Positions 33,480-44,578 of a stretch of DNA of 64,000 bases are shown piece by piece. Source of the stretch: Allolobophora icterica (lineage: Eukaryota > Annelida > Clitellata > Crassiclitellata > Lumbricidae); NCBI GenBank assembly GCA_963556255.1, contig OY744605.1:10181326-10245325 (forward strand). Reading direction: 5' to 3'. Positions within the stretch are counted from its first letter, which is position 1; each line of letters begins with the position of its first letter. The notes under the pieces were generated by a model. It was not told the origin of the DNA and did no database searches. It saw only the letters and a list, made by a program, of their open reading frames with translations. The position numbers and the translations under genes were made by a program.

Positions 33480-35808
33480 CTGAAAGAAATTTAGAAAATT
33501 CTTTAAGAAATAGGATCTATCTATATAAAAATTTTTATTACATCATGCATAAGAAATTACCTTTCGGCAATCATATTCTGAATAGCATATTAATCATTTA
33601 GTTTAACTCCGAATCCGCGTGTTTGCAGTGCTTTTATATTCAGCGTTAGGTCCCTACATTATGTGGTATCTGTGCAGTGTACACGTGCAGTTTCAGTGCG
33701 ACATAATAATACAAGTCAACTATTTCACTTGAGTCTAAAGCCTAGCATAGAAATTACACTAGTATGCCTAAGGAATCGGTTCTGAACTTCGACGTAAACG
33801 AAGGAATTTTCATTGCCCGACTGAGCCATCTCCAAATTATAAGAGCAACACCTGAAGACCTACTAATCCAAAAGAAAGGCAGATAAGACATGCATGCATG
33901 TGTTTGCGTATGTGTACATGTATGAGTAAATATATGTATATATGTATGTTCCGGTGTGGGCGTGCGTATGTGTCTGTGTTTACTGTTTATGCATGTATGC
34001 ATATATTTATGTGTGTATGTATGTATCCATGCATGCAAACTATGTATGTGTGTGTATGTAAGTGTGTGTATGTATGTATGGATATATGTATGCATGTACG
34101 ATTGTACGTATGTATGCATGCATGTATGCATGCATGTTTTATGTGTGTACAGGTAACTTAATTTAGCGCCTTTTAAGTACGTTACAAACGTGCTGTCAAT
34201 GCAAGCCTAAATGATGTGGCACGGTGGCCAAACGGTTAGAGCGCTCAGCCTATAACGCGGAGAGTACGGGTTGGAGCTTCGCCCGAGGCAGTTACTGGTC
34301 AGGCACCTTAAGCAAGTTATTCAGTCGCAATTGCTCTGCCCATCGATGCTGTGTCTTACGGTCGTGTGCATTTCTGAACTTTGGAAGGAGGTAAATGTCA
34401 AAAACGGTTCTAATTTATTGCATTACAAATGGTGTAAAAGTTAATTAAGAACATAAAATTAATCTGCAAGTATGTGAAAAAACACTCAGATAGCTGGAAA
34501 GTGTTACCAGTGGTGATCTCTCGCACACACGCACAGCTCAGCCAACAATCTTGCACTCAAGCGCTGCAAGAAGTCAGAGCATGACTTTCGAAGAGATTTA
34601 AAGAAAGACACCGAGTTCAACTACATAGCGATATAAATGAACTTTAATTTGCGCTTACCCGAAATCTCTCTCTGAAAGACTAACAAACGATCTGGTGACT
34701 CTGTGGCAAGTAGTACACCAATTGCATTGTTTGAACCGTATTTCTTCAAGAGGTCTTCAACGTTTGAAGGACGTAGGGAGATTGTGTCACAGTGAAAATC
34801 ATCTCCACTGCAGTTTGTTGGAAGTTTATCCAACTTATTTCCTCTCGTATGCATTTGAAACGCAGCTCTGCAAATGTCAACATTTGATCCTTTGGTCAGA
34901 AGTTCTTCGGAAAATCTTTTATAGCTGTCAATCATAACTTTGAATCTTTCGACATCTTGTTTCGTGATTTCAAAGGCTTTACTATTAATGTCTTTCACTG
35001 ATGTTAAGTTTTCGATCAAAGTCTCAGCATGCTGATCAACTAACTCCTTCAGTTTAGTCGCTGTGTCGCGAATACTCTGCTCCGTTTTCAAAACCTCTTC
35101 TGTGAATTCATGCTTGTATTCAATCAATCTTTTGAAAACTTTTTCACATTCTGGAAATCTAGCGGTAACCTTTTCCAAGTCATCTTTCAGTTGTGCTTTA
35201 AATTTGTCTGAAGCTTTATGGACATTTTCACAGCTGTGAGACTGGTGATTCTCAGCAAAACAGATTAAGCAAATGGCGACATTGTCGTCATAACAATACA
35301 TTTTAATCCGTTCCCCAGGATGATGATCACAGTAACAGTTGCTTACTCTCAATTCCTGAGGACTTAATTGACTTCCAAACTCAACAATCTGATGATTTTG
35401 ACAAAGTTTAGTTTTCTTATGAGACTTACTACAGCGATCGCAAAGACCATGTTGACAGTCCATGCAAAACAGTTTAGCAAATGCTTCCTCTTCTTTGGGA
35501 CAGAGAGCACACAATGCTTTAGCTGATGGCATGTTTGCCAATTTTCCTAATTCGATCATCTTGGCAATAAGAAAATTGTTTGGTAAGTTGCATAAACCGT
35601 CATCAGGAATGGCAAACTTATTTCTGCAAAGTGGACACAACATTAGATCACCCGGTTTCTTATCCTTTCCATAGTCTTCAAGACAGTGTAGACAGAATGT
35701 ATGTAGACACGGAAATGTTTTGGGATTTGTGAAGGTCTCGGAACAAATGGAGCACTCTGTTATATCGGACAGTTTGTCTTGAAATTCTGCTCGAGGACCA
35801 GCAGCCAT
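32422..35808 (-). CDS. TRIM-KH protein, gene 2 (two coding exons)
   Basis: Exons 35808-34659 and 33479-32422. The donor is TTCGG/GTAAGC and the acceptor TCTTTCAG, joined in phase 1, giving 2208 nt and 735 residues. Exon 1 encodes RING (CSIC to CPLCRNKF), two B-boxes and a coiled coil. Exon 2 encodes KH-like repeats clearly related to gene 1 exon 2 (shared ISASWM-ND-IVVFALDD block). The frame stops (TAA at 32422) where gene 1 continues to its macro domain, so this paralogue lacks macro and last KH segments. Probably a cytosolic E3-ligase-type protein with RNA- or protein-binding KH-like units. A good 3' splice site just before the ATG implies a non-coding first exon. Confidence 0.82.
33895..34140. 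repeat. Imperfect (TATG)n/(TGTG)n microsatellite
   Basis: About 245 bp of GTATGTATG-type repeats with GCATGCATG interruptions; frames through it are artefacts. Confidence 0.92.
34212..34390 (+). repeat. tRNA-derived SINE
   Basis: Head with A-box-like GTGGCCAAACGGTTAGAGCG and a decayed B box (GGGTTGGAGCTTC), then a core containing TTCAGTCGCAATTGCTC shared with the SINE at 54894. Confidence 0.7.
34659..35808 (-). CDS. Gene 2 exon 1: RING, B-boxes, coiled coil
   Basis: 1150 nt, 383 codons plus one base, the same length as gene 1 exon 1. Start MAAGPRAEFQDKLSD. All RING and B-box Cys/His positions seen in gene 1 are kept. Acceptor AATCTAG lies 6 nt before the ATG. Confidence 0.9.
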
Positions 35809-35952
35809 GTTTGTCTAGATTAGAATTAACAATCCAGTTTTCAATTAGTAAAGTTTTTAAGTAATTAGCCTTAAATCTTCTCTTAACATATGCATTCCTT
35901 GGCGTCTGCATATCCGATATACTTTTTGTATAGGCCTATACTTGGTCTAGAT

Positions 35953-37130
35953 TAGGGACCTGCGAAGCTTCGATATTCGATTCGAAAACGAATCGGGCGA
36001 CGGTATTCGATTCGATTCGAAAATGATGTCATGATTCGAAAAATATCGAATCTGTTTCAGAAAAATGATTAGCCCTTTGTTGTAAATTAATTGTTTTAAT
36101 TGTTTACAGCGCGTGGATTGGTGTTGAATTTCTGCGTGCAACGCGGCACGCGACGAGAGCAGACCCTCAGCAACAGTGAATTGGAAAGAAAATTTCGTGA
36201 AGTACATGTACCTCTGATTTAGTTCTATAAACTGTACATTTTTCAGGATTCTTACCCTTCACATAGATTTCATGCCCTGAAAATGGTCGCACTGTTTCCA
36301 AGCACCTATATTCGCGAATTCGTGAACAGTTCTACTCAGAGAGGAAACTAAAAAAATGCAAAAACGGATGCAGACAAACAGATGACAATCTCTCCAATGA
36401 ACTTCGAATTGGCACTTCGAACATTAAAGCAAACATTCCGGATTTGTGTGGTGGGAAGGAATCATTATCATATGTTAAATATGGCACATCTAGCAAATGG
36501 ATGCATTGTACACAGTGTTATGTATTTTTAAAACTGAAGGAACTTGAAACATATTTTGTTTTTTAATTGTAGGCCTGGTGTAGAACTGTAGGTATTAGGA
36601 TAACTATGCTTTCATCATAAAAATTATTTTCATTTACTTTAAACTTGAAGTTTAACCGTAGAAATTATTCCACAATATTTATTTTGAATAAAATTAATAT
36701 TGTCTCATTTTCTGGAGCAAATTAATCTGCAGAAATTAGTCTGCGATTGGCATACGACCCCCGAGCTGCCCTTAAAATCTTACGGCGGCCCTCTGTTAAA
36801 AGAAGTTGCCCATGCCTGGTTGAGATGAATGTACACCAAGGTGTGGTTATGCAATTGGAAAGAATATACCTACTTACTTCACTTATAAATTATTTGTGTT
36901 ATTGTTAATTCTGTTAATTAGCTTAAAGTTTAGTTTAATTGATTTTAAACTGCATAAATGTTATTGAGGCATTGATACTGTGGTACCCCTGTGCTATCAT
37001 ATACACACTACATGAATATTAAACATGGCACCCGCTGATTCGATTCGAGATTCGATTCGAATTCGGATCTTTACCCCAGATTCGAATCGAGATTCGATTC
37101 GACGGAAAATTTGCGATTCGCAGGTCCCTA
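35953..37130 (+). mobile_element. hAT-type element, 1178 bp
   Basis: Ends TAGGGACCTGCGAA in inverted orientation. Duplication GTCTAGAT/GTCTAAAT (35945-35952 and 37131-37138) with one mismatch. ATTCGATTCGA-type subterminal repeats occur at both ends. The interior (about 36270-36500) keeps a decayed transposase C-terminal stretch (MVALFPSTYIREF, then LSNELRIGTSNIKANIPDL), like the ends of hAT-derived GTF2IRD2-type proteins. Confidence 0.82.
36270..36500 (+). pseudogene. hAT transposase C-terminal remnant
   Basis: Two frames needed: KMVALFPSTYIREF in one, TDDNLSNELRIGTSNIKANI in another. The pattern matches the hAT dimerisation region; frameshifted and not functional. Confidence 0.55.
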
Positions 37131-37138
37131 GTCTAAAT

Positions 37139-38805
37139 GTTCTTTCAGGCATGGTGTTCTGTCGACCGTGACTTTTCCATCGAAAACTGAGTGGTTTTGC
37201 AAACCTGGGTATTTGAAGCGTGGCTGGTAACAAATTGCATAGTAGGAAAGTCTTATCCCAGCGCCAGTTTGTCTTTTAAGTTTAGCCACTTAAATTTTGT
37301 TGAGGATAATTGTGACTACAACTAAAACGATTAAAAGAACAAAAACAAATTAAGTAGGAATAAATTTATCTATGTTGCATACGGTAATACGAGGTATGTT
37401 GCGCTTTCATTTTCACTTGCATCCTTTTCTTACAAATTATCCCATTATCTAACCACGAATAAGTTCAATATTTGCTGTAAAGTTGAAGAATTCTCTCTAT
37501 ACAACCTTGATTGTTCTAAATGTAACAGATAAAGGATTTCATACTTGGCGTATTCGTTGTCTTGATGCGAAAGTTAGCGTTGATTTTGAATCTTCTTCTC
37601 AAGCAATAATGTTATCAGATCACGACTTCTTGTAGGCGTTGGATCTAACTGATCTTCGAAATAAAGACCAAGTACTGAGCTCGTACTATATATGCATGAC
37701 CCTAAGCGACCCTATACTTGTTCAAAGTGAGGGCCATGTAGGCAGAAAGGGACTAGGCCAAAGCAGCGTGGAGTAAGAGCTACACATAGCTGTAGCCATT
37801 GTCTATTATGTATGCATATACGCCGGTAAATGCTGCCTTTGATGCAAAGCATTGCCAGATGAAAGCACTGAGCTCGTCCTATTCATGCTTGACCCTAGGC
37901 GACATAATATACGTGCCAATTCAAAGTGAGGGCCGGAATAGGTAAATACGAAAACAGAAGCGTGGAATAAGAGTTATGCGTAGCCTATAGGCTATGATAA
38001 ACTGTGTTTTATGTGTGCCAATACGCCTGTATAATGTATATACTGCCTTTTATGCAATGCATTGTCAGATAAAAGCATTATGCAAATAATTCCTTTTTAT
38101 ATAGGCCTAAGGCTTTGTTTAACTAACCGCGTATATTGCTTTAATAGCCGACAACTACATGTACACTCATCATTTTTTGTTTGGGAGGTTATATTTGTTT
38201 CGATCGTCTCTCCGTTTGCGCATACACTGATAAGTTTTCTCTTTTGCTTTATTGTTAGATGTTCTGATATTTTTTATCACCCATTCTCTCCCTTGATGGA
38301 AAGTCCTGAGCGTGTTATTGGCATCATGAGTTTGTTTGATTCACTTTTTGTCCAGTGAAATGAATGGATTCAATATCATAATTCGTTCCAAACGTAAGTG
38401 CAATGTTGACTTCTAGGTTGCATTTCTACGTTTAAATAGCCTCATCGGTTACCGGTTAATGATTCGAGTAACTGGTTTCTTAAAGATTATAACATTAACA
38501 ATTTTCTTAGATACTCTACCAGCCTAAGCGGTTTAACAGTAATTACTGGAATTTATATTAGTCAATGACAGCCTTAACCCTAGTCTATTTGTAATCGTAA
38601 TCGTAATCTCAAGATTTATGCATCCCCAAAAAAGAGAATTCGCGAGAATCAGCTTATTCACAAATCATAATCGATAGCTAGGCGGACGAGGCGAAATCGG
38701 TTCCAGGTCAAGATCCAAAAGGGTCAATCATGCAGGGAGTCAGACGGCTAAGATGGGTGGCTTTTAGGGTTGAGACGGCGAGAGAGGTAAAGAGAAGAGA
38801 AACAT
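37139..38805. other. Intergenic with a diverged tandem duplication
   Basis: 37674-38085 holds two head-to-tail units of about 193 and 215 bp, each starting ACTGAGCTCGT and sharing TTCAAAGTGAGGGCC. No gene seen in the rest. Confidence 0.6.
37674..38085 (+). repeat. Diverged two-copy tandem repeat
   Basis: Unit starts at 37674 and 37867; both contain GAGGGCC, a CGTGGARTAAGAG stretch and an ATGCAAWGCATTGYCAGAT stretch in the same order. Confidence 0.75.
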
Positions 38806-38844
38806 TGCTCTTTCACAAATCGGGAGACGATTTGTGAAAGAGCA
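38806..38844. other. Perfect 17-bp inverted repeat with 5-nt loop
   Basis: Arm TGCTCTTTCACAAATCG (38806-38822), loop GGAGA, arm CGATTTGTGAAAGAGCA (38828-38844). Function unknown. Confidence 0.9.
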
Positions 38845-39130
38845 GTATTTTCAGTTTTGAGTGAAAGACATGTGGAGAGCAGTGCGTCTGATTTGAAAAG
38901 AGTAGGCGGGTTGAAAATCGATCGCGCTGGTCCGAGTAGGCGAGCGATATGCGGTCGACCTCTGGAGCTCTTGTGTACTGCGTATTTTGTGTATCGTATT
39001 CGTAATTTTTCGTATCGCTGCATATAGTACTCTTCTAATAGGTCTATCAGTTCCGTTATCTGAGTGGGTCTTCGGAGAGGCGCTATGTAACTTCTCAGAA
39101 TGAATAAATGAACATTCACTAGAAACCTAC

Positions 39131-39397
39131 CATTAACGTAAGATGACGTGCACATGTGATGGGTGATTTCACAACGTTGTTTGAGCCTTCGGCATAAGTT
39201 GAACACTCATTGTTAGCTTGACCTTTCAGCCGGCCATCCATTCTAATTTTATCGGCGTGCTTTCCGCAGGACTTGCAGTAAATTTTGTTCACAGTCCGAC
39301 GGTTTTCTATTTCGACTACATCGACTAATTTCCATGACAGATACATGCTCAACTGTAGGCCTACATTATTATTCGACTTGCTCATCTTCGCCGCCAT
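39131..39397 (-). CDS. Possible first exon with BED-like zinc finger (hAT-derived type)
   Basis: Starts MAAKMSKSNNN and reads VNKIYCKSCGKHADKIRMDG, then NECSTYAEGSNNVVKSPIT, a pattern I know from N-termini of hAT transposon-derived zinc-finger proteins (C-x2-C, then K-hydrophobic-x2-H). A plausible donor ATG/GTAGGT ends it at 39131. No downstream exon was recognised: the frame at 38748-39206 shows no family signature. May be a gene fragment or transposon relic. Confidence 0.45.
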
Positions 39398-42257
39398 TGC
39401 TGTTTAACATAATTTCCGAAATTGGTGATGCCACGGATGATGTCACGCGGCGTGAGGTGTCGGCCGTGTTGTTATGGCTAATCATATTGCGCGAAATTAT
39501 TGTGATCAGTCAGCAGTAATCAGGACAGGTCACGGCACGTATTCACCGTTGCCGCCAGTAAGTGAATTATAGTGATCTCAATTAGGGAAATAAAATAATG
39601 ATCTGGCTTCAGGTTCGTCTATCGTCTTGGAGTCTAACTCAAACTCAGCAAGCGACGACCGGCTGTCACCGACTGTGAGAAGCCTTCGGCTAGGCGAGCG
39701 GTAAATCGCTCGTTTTGTGAGGTTTTGGTGAGTTCGTAAATAAGATGGACCTGCTATTACTCGTAGTAATGGTGGGACTTGGTTCCAAAATAGACAATCT
39801 TCGTGAGCTTAATTCACGAGTAGATGTAGAATTAATGATTTTCCTTCTTCAATTTCCTTAGTTTGTTCTTCAATTTGAAAAGTTATTAATTTATTTCTTT
39901 AATATAACATATTGGTAGGCGGGATTACCATGTATTGTCGATGTAATTTCCAATAGGCCTATTTTACTGCCGTCGTGACAATTCTAACCTTCAACTAGGT
40001 GGCAAGTGGTGTTCTTCACTCCCTAAACTGGAACAATTCGTGCTCTGTTAATCTTTATCATTATTATTCTATGCTTAGCTCTTGTCTTATTATCTTTGGT
40101 TTTTCATATTACAAAAAATGTTTTGCCTGTTTTATTTCAGTTGTCCGTTTATTTATAAAGTGTCTATATTCTTGGCATTTGTGTCGAAACTAAATGCAGC
40201 ACCAGGTAGAAATCGACTCCCTAGTTCTCTATAATCAAGTCTGTACTTATCTTTCAGACGTTCACTTCTGCGAAGAACGGACATTTCGGCCCTGGATCCC
40301 CGAGCGTACCTTACTTCGCTCGATTCCAACTTCTCCGAGGGCTCGAAGTTGTCAGGCGCGGAGTACTGTGTTCGGCAGCTATTTCTGGCGAATAGCATGG
40401 TTCGTTTGTTGTCTTACGGCAATCGCTTCCGGTGGGAACTCTTCTAAACGTTCTAGGCATTCTATAAGCTAAGCCTGGTAATTAGCTAATTCCGTTTGTC
40501 CAACTGTTATTGTCTCTAACCTATCCAGTTTCATAGCTAAGGCAGAGGTTGGTCGCGAGAGAGAAGATAACAGCCTTACTTCACCAGTTCACCTCCCTCC
40601 AAAGCACAAGTCTAAAGATCTAACTGAACGCTGAGACATGGTTTTAAGAGTTACTAAACACTTTAGCTGTCTAATCAGTTACAGAAAAATACTACTTGAC
40701 CTTCAATAGCAAAACTACTTCTAAAGTTTGTACTTAAGTTCTACTAAAATTTCTAGAGTCATTTAACAAACAATCATTACTTTAAATTTGGACAAGCAAA
40801 ATCTTATACCCGCGTTTCTAAAGACCTCAACAAGATTTCCAGGACATACGAGCATAATTGGTATGGACGCTTCAGAATAATCATATTATCCAATATGCTC
40901 GTTTCCAACGCAAATATGCCTACTCGATAATCCGGGTAGAAAGTTCGTACGATACATCCAAAACTTATTTCCTTAAGCCTATTTAACTCTTTACAAGATC
41001 GCAAACGAAGTACACTTTTAGCAAGAAACTTAAGTTAACAACTTCGATTCGATAATTCTACTTCTGCGTGACAGAGTATCTAGCCTGTTTAGCAAAAGCA
41101 ACTGAACACGCAAACTGGCCAACGACCGGCTAGATATAGAGACCATTTTCCCCGCCAGCAGTAGGAAAAGCGGGCTCCTGATGCCCAAGCCACTTTTCGG
41201 CGGGAACTCAGCTACGACAGATAAACTCATTTTCCTGCGTTTTCCCCGTGATTCATGGAAGCTGCTACACTCAACACTAGACGTCACTCAATCTCTGATA
41301 CCATGACGAACCTAAAATGGCGTCCTTTATAGTGGCCAAAAATTGGGCAATATTACTAGTTTAATAATCGCAGCTGGGATTTCCAATTGTAAAACGTTCT
41401 ACGTATTTACAGAATAATTTTTAAGAGAAAACTTTTATAATATAGAAGACATATCTAAAAGAGATATGGCTTAATGGAACCTTTTATGTATTAGACAGTT
41501 TGAACGCGTTTACGTCTAGAAATCATTACCAGGCATACGCTAAACTTTTGAGAGCTGCTGCATGCCCTGGATACCAATATGTTAAAACGAACGATTAAAA
41601 CAATTACAAGGAGGTTGCATTAACACAATCGTAATCCGTTTTCTACTAAAAAGAAAGTTTAAAGTTGCGTAATGATTGCCAAATTGGAGATAGTTGTCTT
41701 TTCTATGCATGTCATTTTGATACATGTTTATTTCCATGGTTTTCAAAACATTCAATGTCTAAAAAAGAATGGACCAATGTGATTTCCAGATCGACCCTTT
41801 TTCTTAAAATACGACTCCATGAAGTTCTCAGTCGCTCTTTCACCTAGGCTTTTCACTTCAGTGGCACAGCTTCGTATGCCATCCAGCAACATTTCAAGAG
41901 CCGAGATCTTTAGAGTTGCTCCACACAGAACATGTCGTCTCTTGCAAACGTTTAGTGCGTCTACGCGAAATAAAACTATATAAATTGAATGAACCCAATT
42001 TTACAGATCAGAAGACAAGATTTAAATGTTTAACCAGTCATCTAAGAAAGCTAAATGCTGAAATAGTTTTAATAATGATCCGAAGATTTCTAGCTAATTA
42101 TGATGCTAAGGTTACATTACTTTGAATTTTGAAGTTTAGTTTTAAATATATCAATGATGATTGATTAAAACAATATTAGACACTTTAATCTTTTAAATAA
42201 TAAAGGATTCAAAACCTTATTCTTTTAAACAGTGCATGATTAAAACATCTAAGTAGA
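39398..42257. other. No gene recognised
   Basis: About 2.9 kb of AT-rich DNA; several short frames on both strands show no domain pattern. Later exons of gene 3 could be hidden here, but I cannot see KH, macro or PARP motifs. Confidence 0.5.
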
Positions 42258-43634
42258 CTAATGATCGTAGGAAATGAGCTGCAAACCTTCAGGATTATCA
42301 AACTTGATGACAGCTTTCCCTTCCTCCACTTGATGTTCGAGCACTGTATGTTTCCCTCCACCAGACAGCTTCTTGTTTTCAAAGTACAATGAAATCATAT
42401 CCATAGACACATCCTGAGGGATTCCAGATACTTTGATTGTGCTGAAACTAGTGTAAAAAGAACTCTTCGGCCTCGGGAGCTGCTTATCTGAACTACCATC
42501 CTCGAATTGTATTATTAGATCTGGTGATTCGGTTATGGTTAATTCGCCAACTATGTTATCTGAGTTGCAATGTTCCAAGAAGTTATCAAAGCTTGAAGGT
42601 TGGAAAGAAACTGCATCACAGCGAAAACGATCGCCTGTGCCATTTGCTGGAAGTTTCTCCAACTCATTTGCCCTCGAATGCATTTGATCTGCAGCTTTAC
42701 AAATATCAACAGATGACCCTTGGGAAAGAAGTTCCTCTGAATATCTCGAGTAGCTCTCAATCATCACTTTAAATCTGTCCATGTCCTGCTTCGTGCTTTC
42801 AAAGACCTTCGTGTTTCTTTCTGTGGCTGATTTTAGGTTCTGGATCAAAATTTCTGTATGGTCATCGATCAGCTTTTTGAGTTTAGTTCCCGTTTCACGA
42901 ATATTTTCTTCAGTTTCTGAAATCTTTTCTGTAAATTCTTTCCTATAGTTAAGTAGTTTCTGTTCAACTTCTTCACATTGTGCAAGTCTGTTGGTCACAG
43001 TTTTCATGTCCTCTTTGAGTCGCTCCACAAATTCTCCAGCAGCTTTGTCAACATTTGCGCATCTATGAGAATGATGTCTCTCTACGCAACAGATTAAACA
43101 GATGGCGACGTTGTCTTCATAGCAGTACATCTTTATAAGCTCCTTAGGATGATGGTCACAGTAACTGTTGCGAAAGCTAAGCTGTTGTACGTTCAGTTGA
43201 CTCCCAAGTTCAACAAACTGATGATATTGGAAGTGGTCTTTCATCAGATGAGACTTACTGCAGCGATCGCACAGCTTATGTTCACAGTCGATGCAAAACT
43301 TCTTAGCAACCGCTTCTTCTTCAAAACACTGGTCACACACTGCATTTTTTGCAGTGACTGTTGCTAATTTCCCAATCTCCACTATTTTGGCAATAAAGAA
43401 ATTATTCGGTAAATTAGAAAGACCTCCATCCGGAATAACAAATTCATTCCTGCATATTGGACAAACCATCTGATCTCCGGGTTTCTTATCCTTTCCATAG
43501 TTTTCCAGGCAGTGCAGACAGAAAGTGTGAACGCAGGGAAGACTTTTTGGATTTGTGAAGATCTCGGTACAGACAGAACATTCTGTCACGTCAGAGAGCT
43601 TTTCATGAAATTCAGTTCCAGGAGCCTTGGCCAT
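42258..43634 (-). CDS. TRIM-RRM protein, gene 3 (single open exon)
   Basis: 458 residues: RING (CSVC to CPICRNEF, about 16-65), two B-boxes (about 95-200), coiled coil (about 205-330) and, from about 400, an RRM-like domain of the PARP10/PARP14 N-terminal kind (TIKVSGIPQDVSMDMISLYF, then SGGG and GKAVIKF). Where genes 1, 2 and 4 have their GG/GTAAG donor, this copy has AG/ATAAG, so the frame runs on through about 46 nt that end in a splice-acceptor-like tract (TTTTTACACTAGTTTCAG). The RRM is short at its end; a weak phase-1 donor (GAAG/GTTTGC) lies just before the stop, so further exons are possible. The start at 43634 is supported by an acceptor (TGTTCAG) 7 nt upstream and by paralogues; an in-frame ATG at 43655 is ignored. 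Confidence 0.82.
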   Translation of the reverse strand: MAKAPGTEFHEKLSDVTECSVCTEIFTNPKSLPCVHTFCLHCLENYGKDKKPGDQMVCPICRNEFVIPDGGLSNLPNNFFIAKIVEIGKLATVTAKNAVCDQCFEEEAVAKKFCIDCEHKLCDRCSKSHLMKDHFQYHQFVELGSQLNVQQLSFRNSYCDHHPKELIKMYCYEDNVAICLICCVERHHSHRCANVDKAAGEFVERLKEDMKTVTNRLAQCEEVEQKLLNYRKEFTEKISETEENIRETGTKLKKLIDDHTEILIQNLKSATERNTKVFESTKQDMDRFKVMIESYSRYSEELLSQGSSVDICKAADQMHSRANELEKLPANGTGDRFRCDAVSFQPSSFDNFLEHCNSDNIVGELTITESPDLIIQFEDGSSDKQLPRPKSSFYTSFSTIKVSGIPQDVSMDMISLYFENKKLSGGGKHTVLEHQVEEGKAVIKFDNPEGLQLISYDH

Positions 43635-44099
43635 TTTTGTCTGAACACAAAGCATTAATTATTTAAGTTTCTAATTCAAAACTAAGAGCAATGATATGCA
43701 GCATTAGAACAAGGAAATATATTTGAGTTTTCAATCAGATTACATGCATTGCCAGTGGGATTGTTAAGAAAATATGGAAGACGTGTATGAACAAGATCAT
43801 TATGGTGAAATGTCACGCTGAGCATTTGGCTAATCCGTTATGGGTACTTTACAGCCCTGTTAAGAGAAGTATTCGGCTATTATTCTCTGTAATTGGCGTG
43901 AGAAGAGATTGCATACGAAAGTCGTCTGTAAAGAGGTGTTATGGAAATTAGCTTGGTTTACACAACAGTTTACAACTTAGCAAAATTAATTTATATCTTT
44001 ATGAGGCGCTAAGATGGTTGGCTATTTCTTTACTGAAGGTGCTTCACTTTGATGATATTCGCTAACTTCAACCCATTTCTGTCTATAGTCACCAAACCT

Positions 44100-44272
44100 C
44101 AGGGGCGTCTATCCCCCCCTAAGTCATTGGAGCAACGTCCCTTTTCCCACTCTTTTCCCCCCTTCCCGTTCCTTCCCCCTTAAAATGGTGGCGCACACAC
44201 TGACAGATCTACCCCCCCCTATTTTTTGGATGGAGCATTTGCTCCAAGGTTTCTATGGTGTAGACGCCTCTG
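44100..44272. mobile_element. hAT-type MITE, 173 bp
   Basis: Ends CAGGGGCGTCTATCC and, complemented, CAGAGGCGTCTACACC; perfect 8-bp duplication CCAAACCT at 44092-44099 and 44273-44280. C-rich interior. Confidence 0.95.
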
Positions 44273-44429
44273 CCAAACCTATAAGTTCGTGCATCGTAAT
44301 TCGGAAGACTATGAAAAAGTTGAGTGAAAAAAGCTAACAGTTGTAGGCCTACACTGACAAACATAACTTTTAATCTGAAGAATAATGTAACATATAGGGA
44401 CGATAAAACTTTCATGTACCCCAAAGTGC

Positions 44430-44482
44430 GGTTAGCAGTTGGTTCAATAAAGGATATACTTACTTACTTACTTACTTACTTG
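44430..44482 (+). repeat. Retroelement 3' end with (CTTA)n tail
   Basis: GCAGTTGGTTCAATAAAGGA then ATA and five to six CTTA units; an inverted second copy lies at 48914-48965. Confidence 0.7.
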
Positions 44483-44578
44483 TGTAGTTCTTCGCAGGTT
44501 ACAATTTTCGTTTCTTGGTCACAAAACAGATTAATTTGGTTCGAAAAGGTATTTTCATTGTCAAACTATGAGACGCTA

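Larger units (their letters stand above)
33480..34658. other. Intron of gene 2
   Basis: Carries a TATG/TGTA microsatellite (33895-34140) and a SINE (34212-34390). Confidence 0.7.

Noticed and set aside
33754..34161. Tyr/His/Thr/Cys-rich frames on both strands
   Set aside because: Translations of TATG/TGTG repeats in the gene 2 intron.
38748..39206. 152-residue minus-strand frame
   Set aside because: No domain pattern, lies over the palindrome and overlaps the BED-like exon in another frame; most likely chance.
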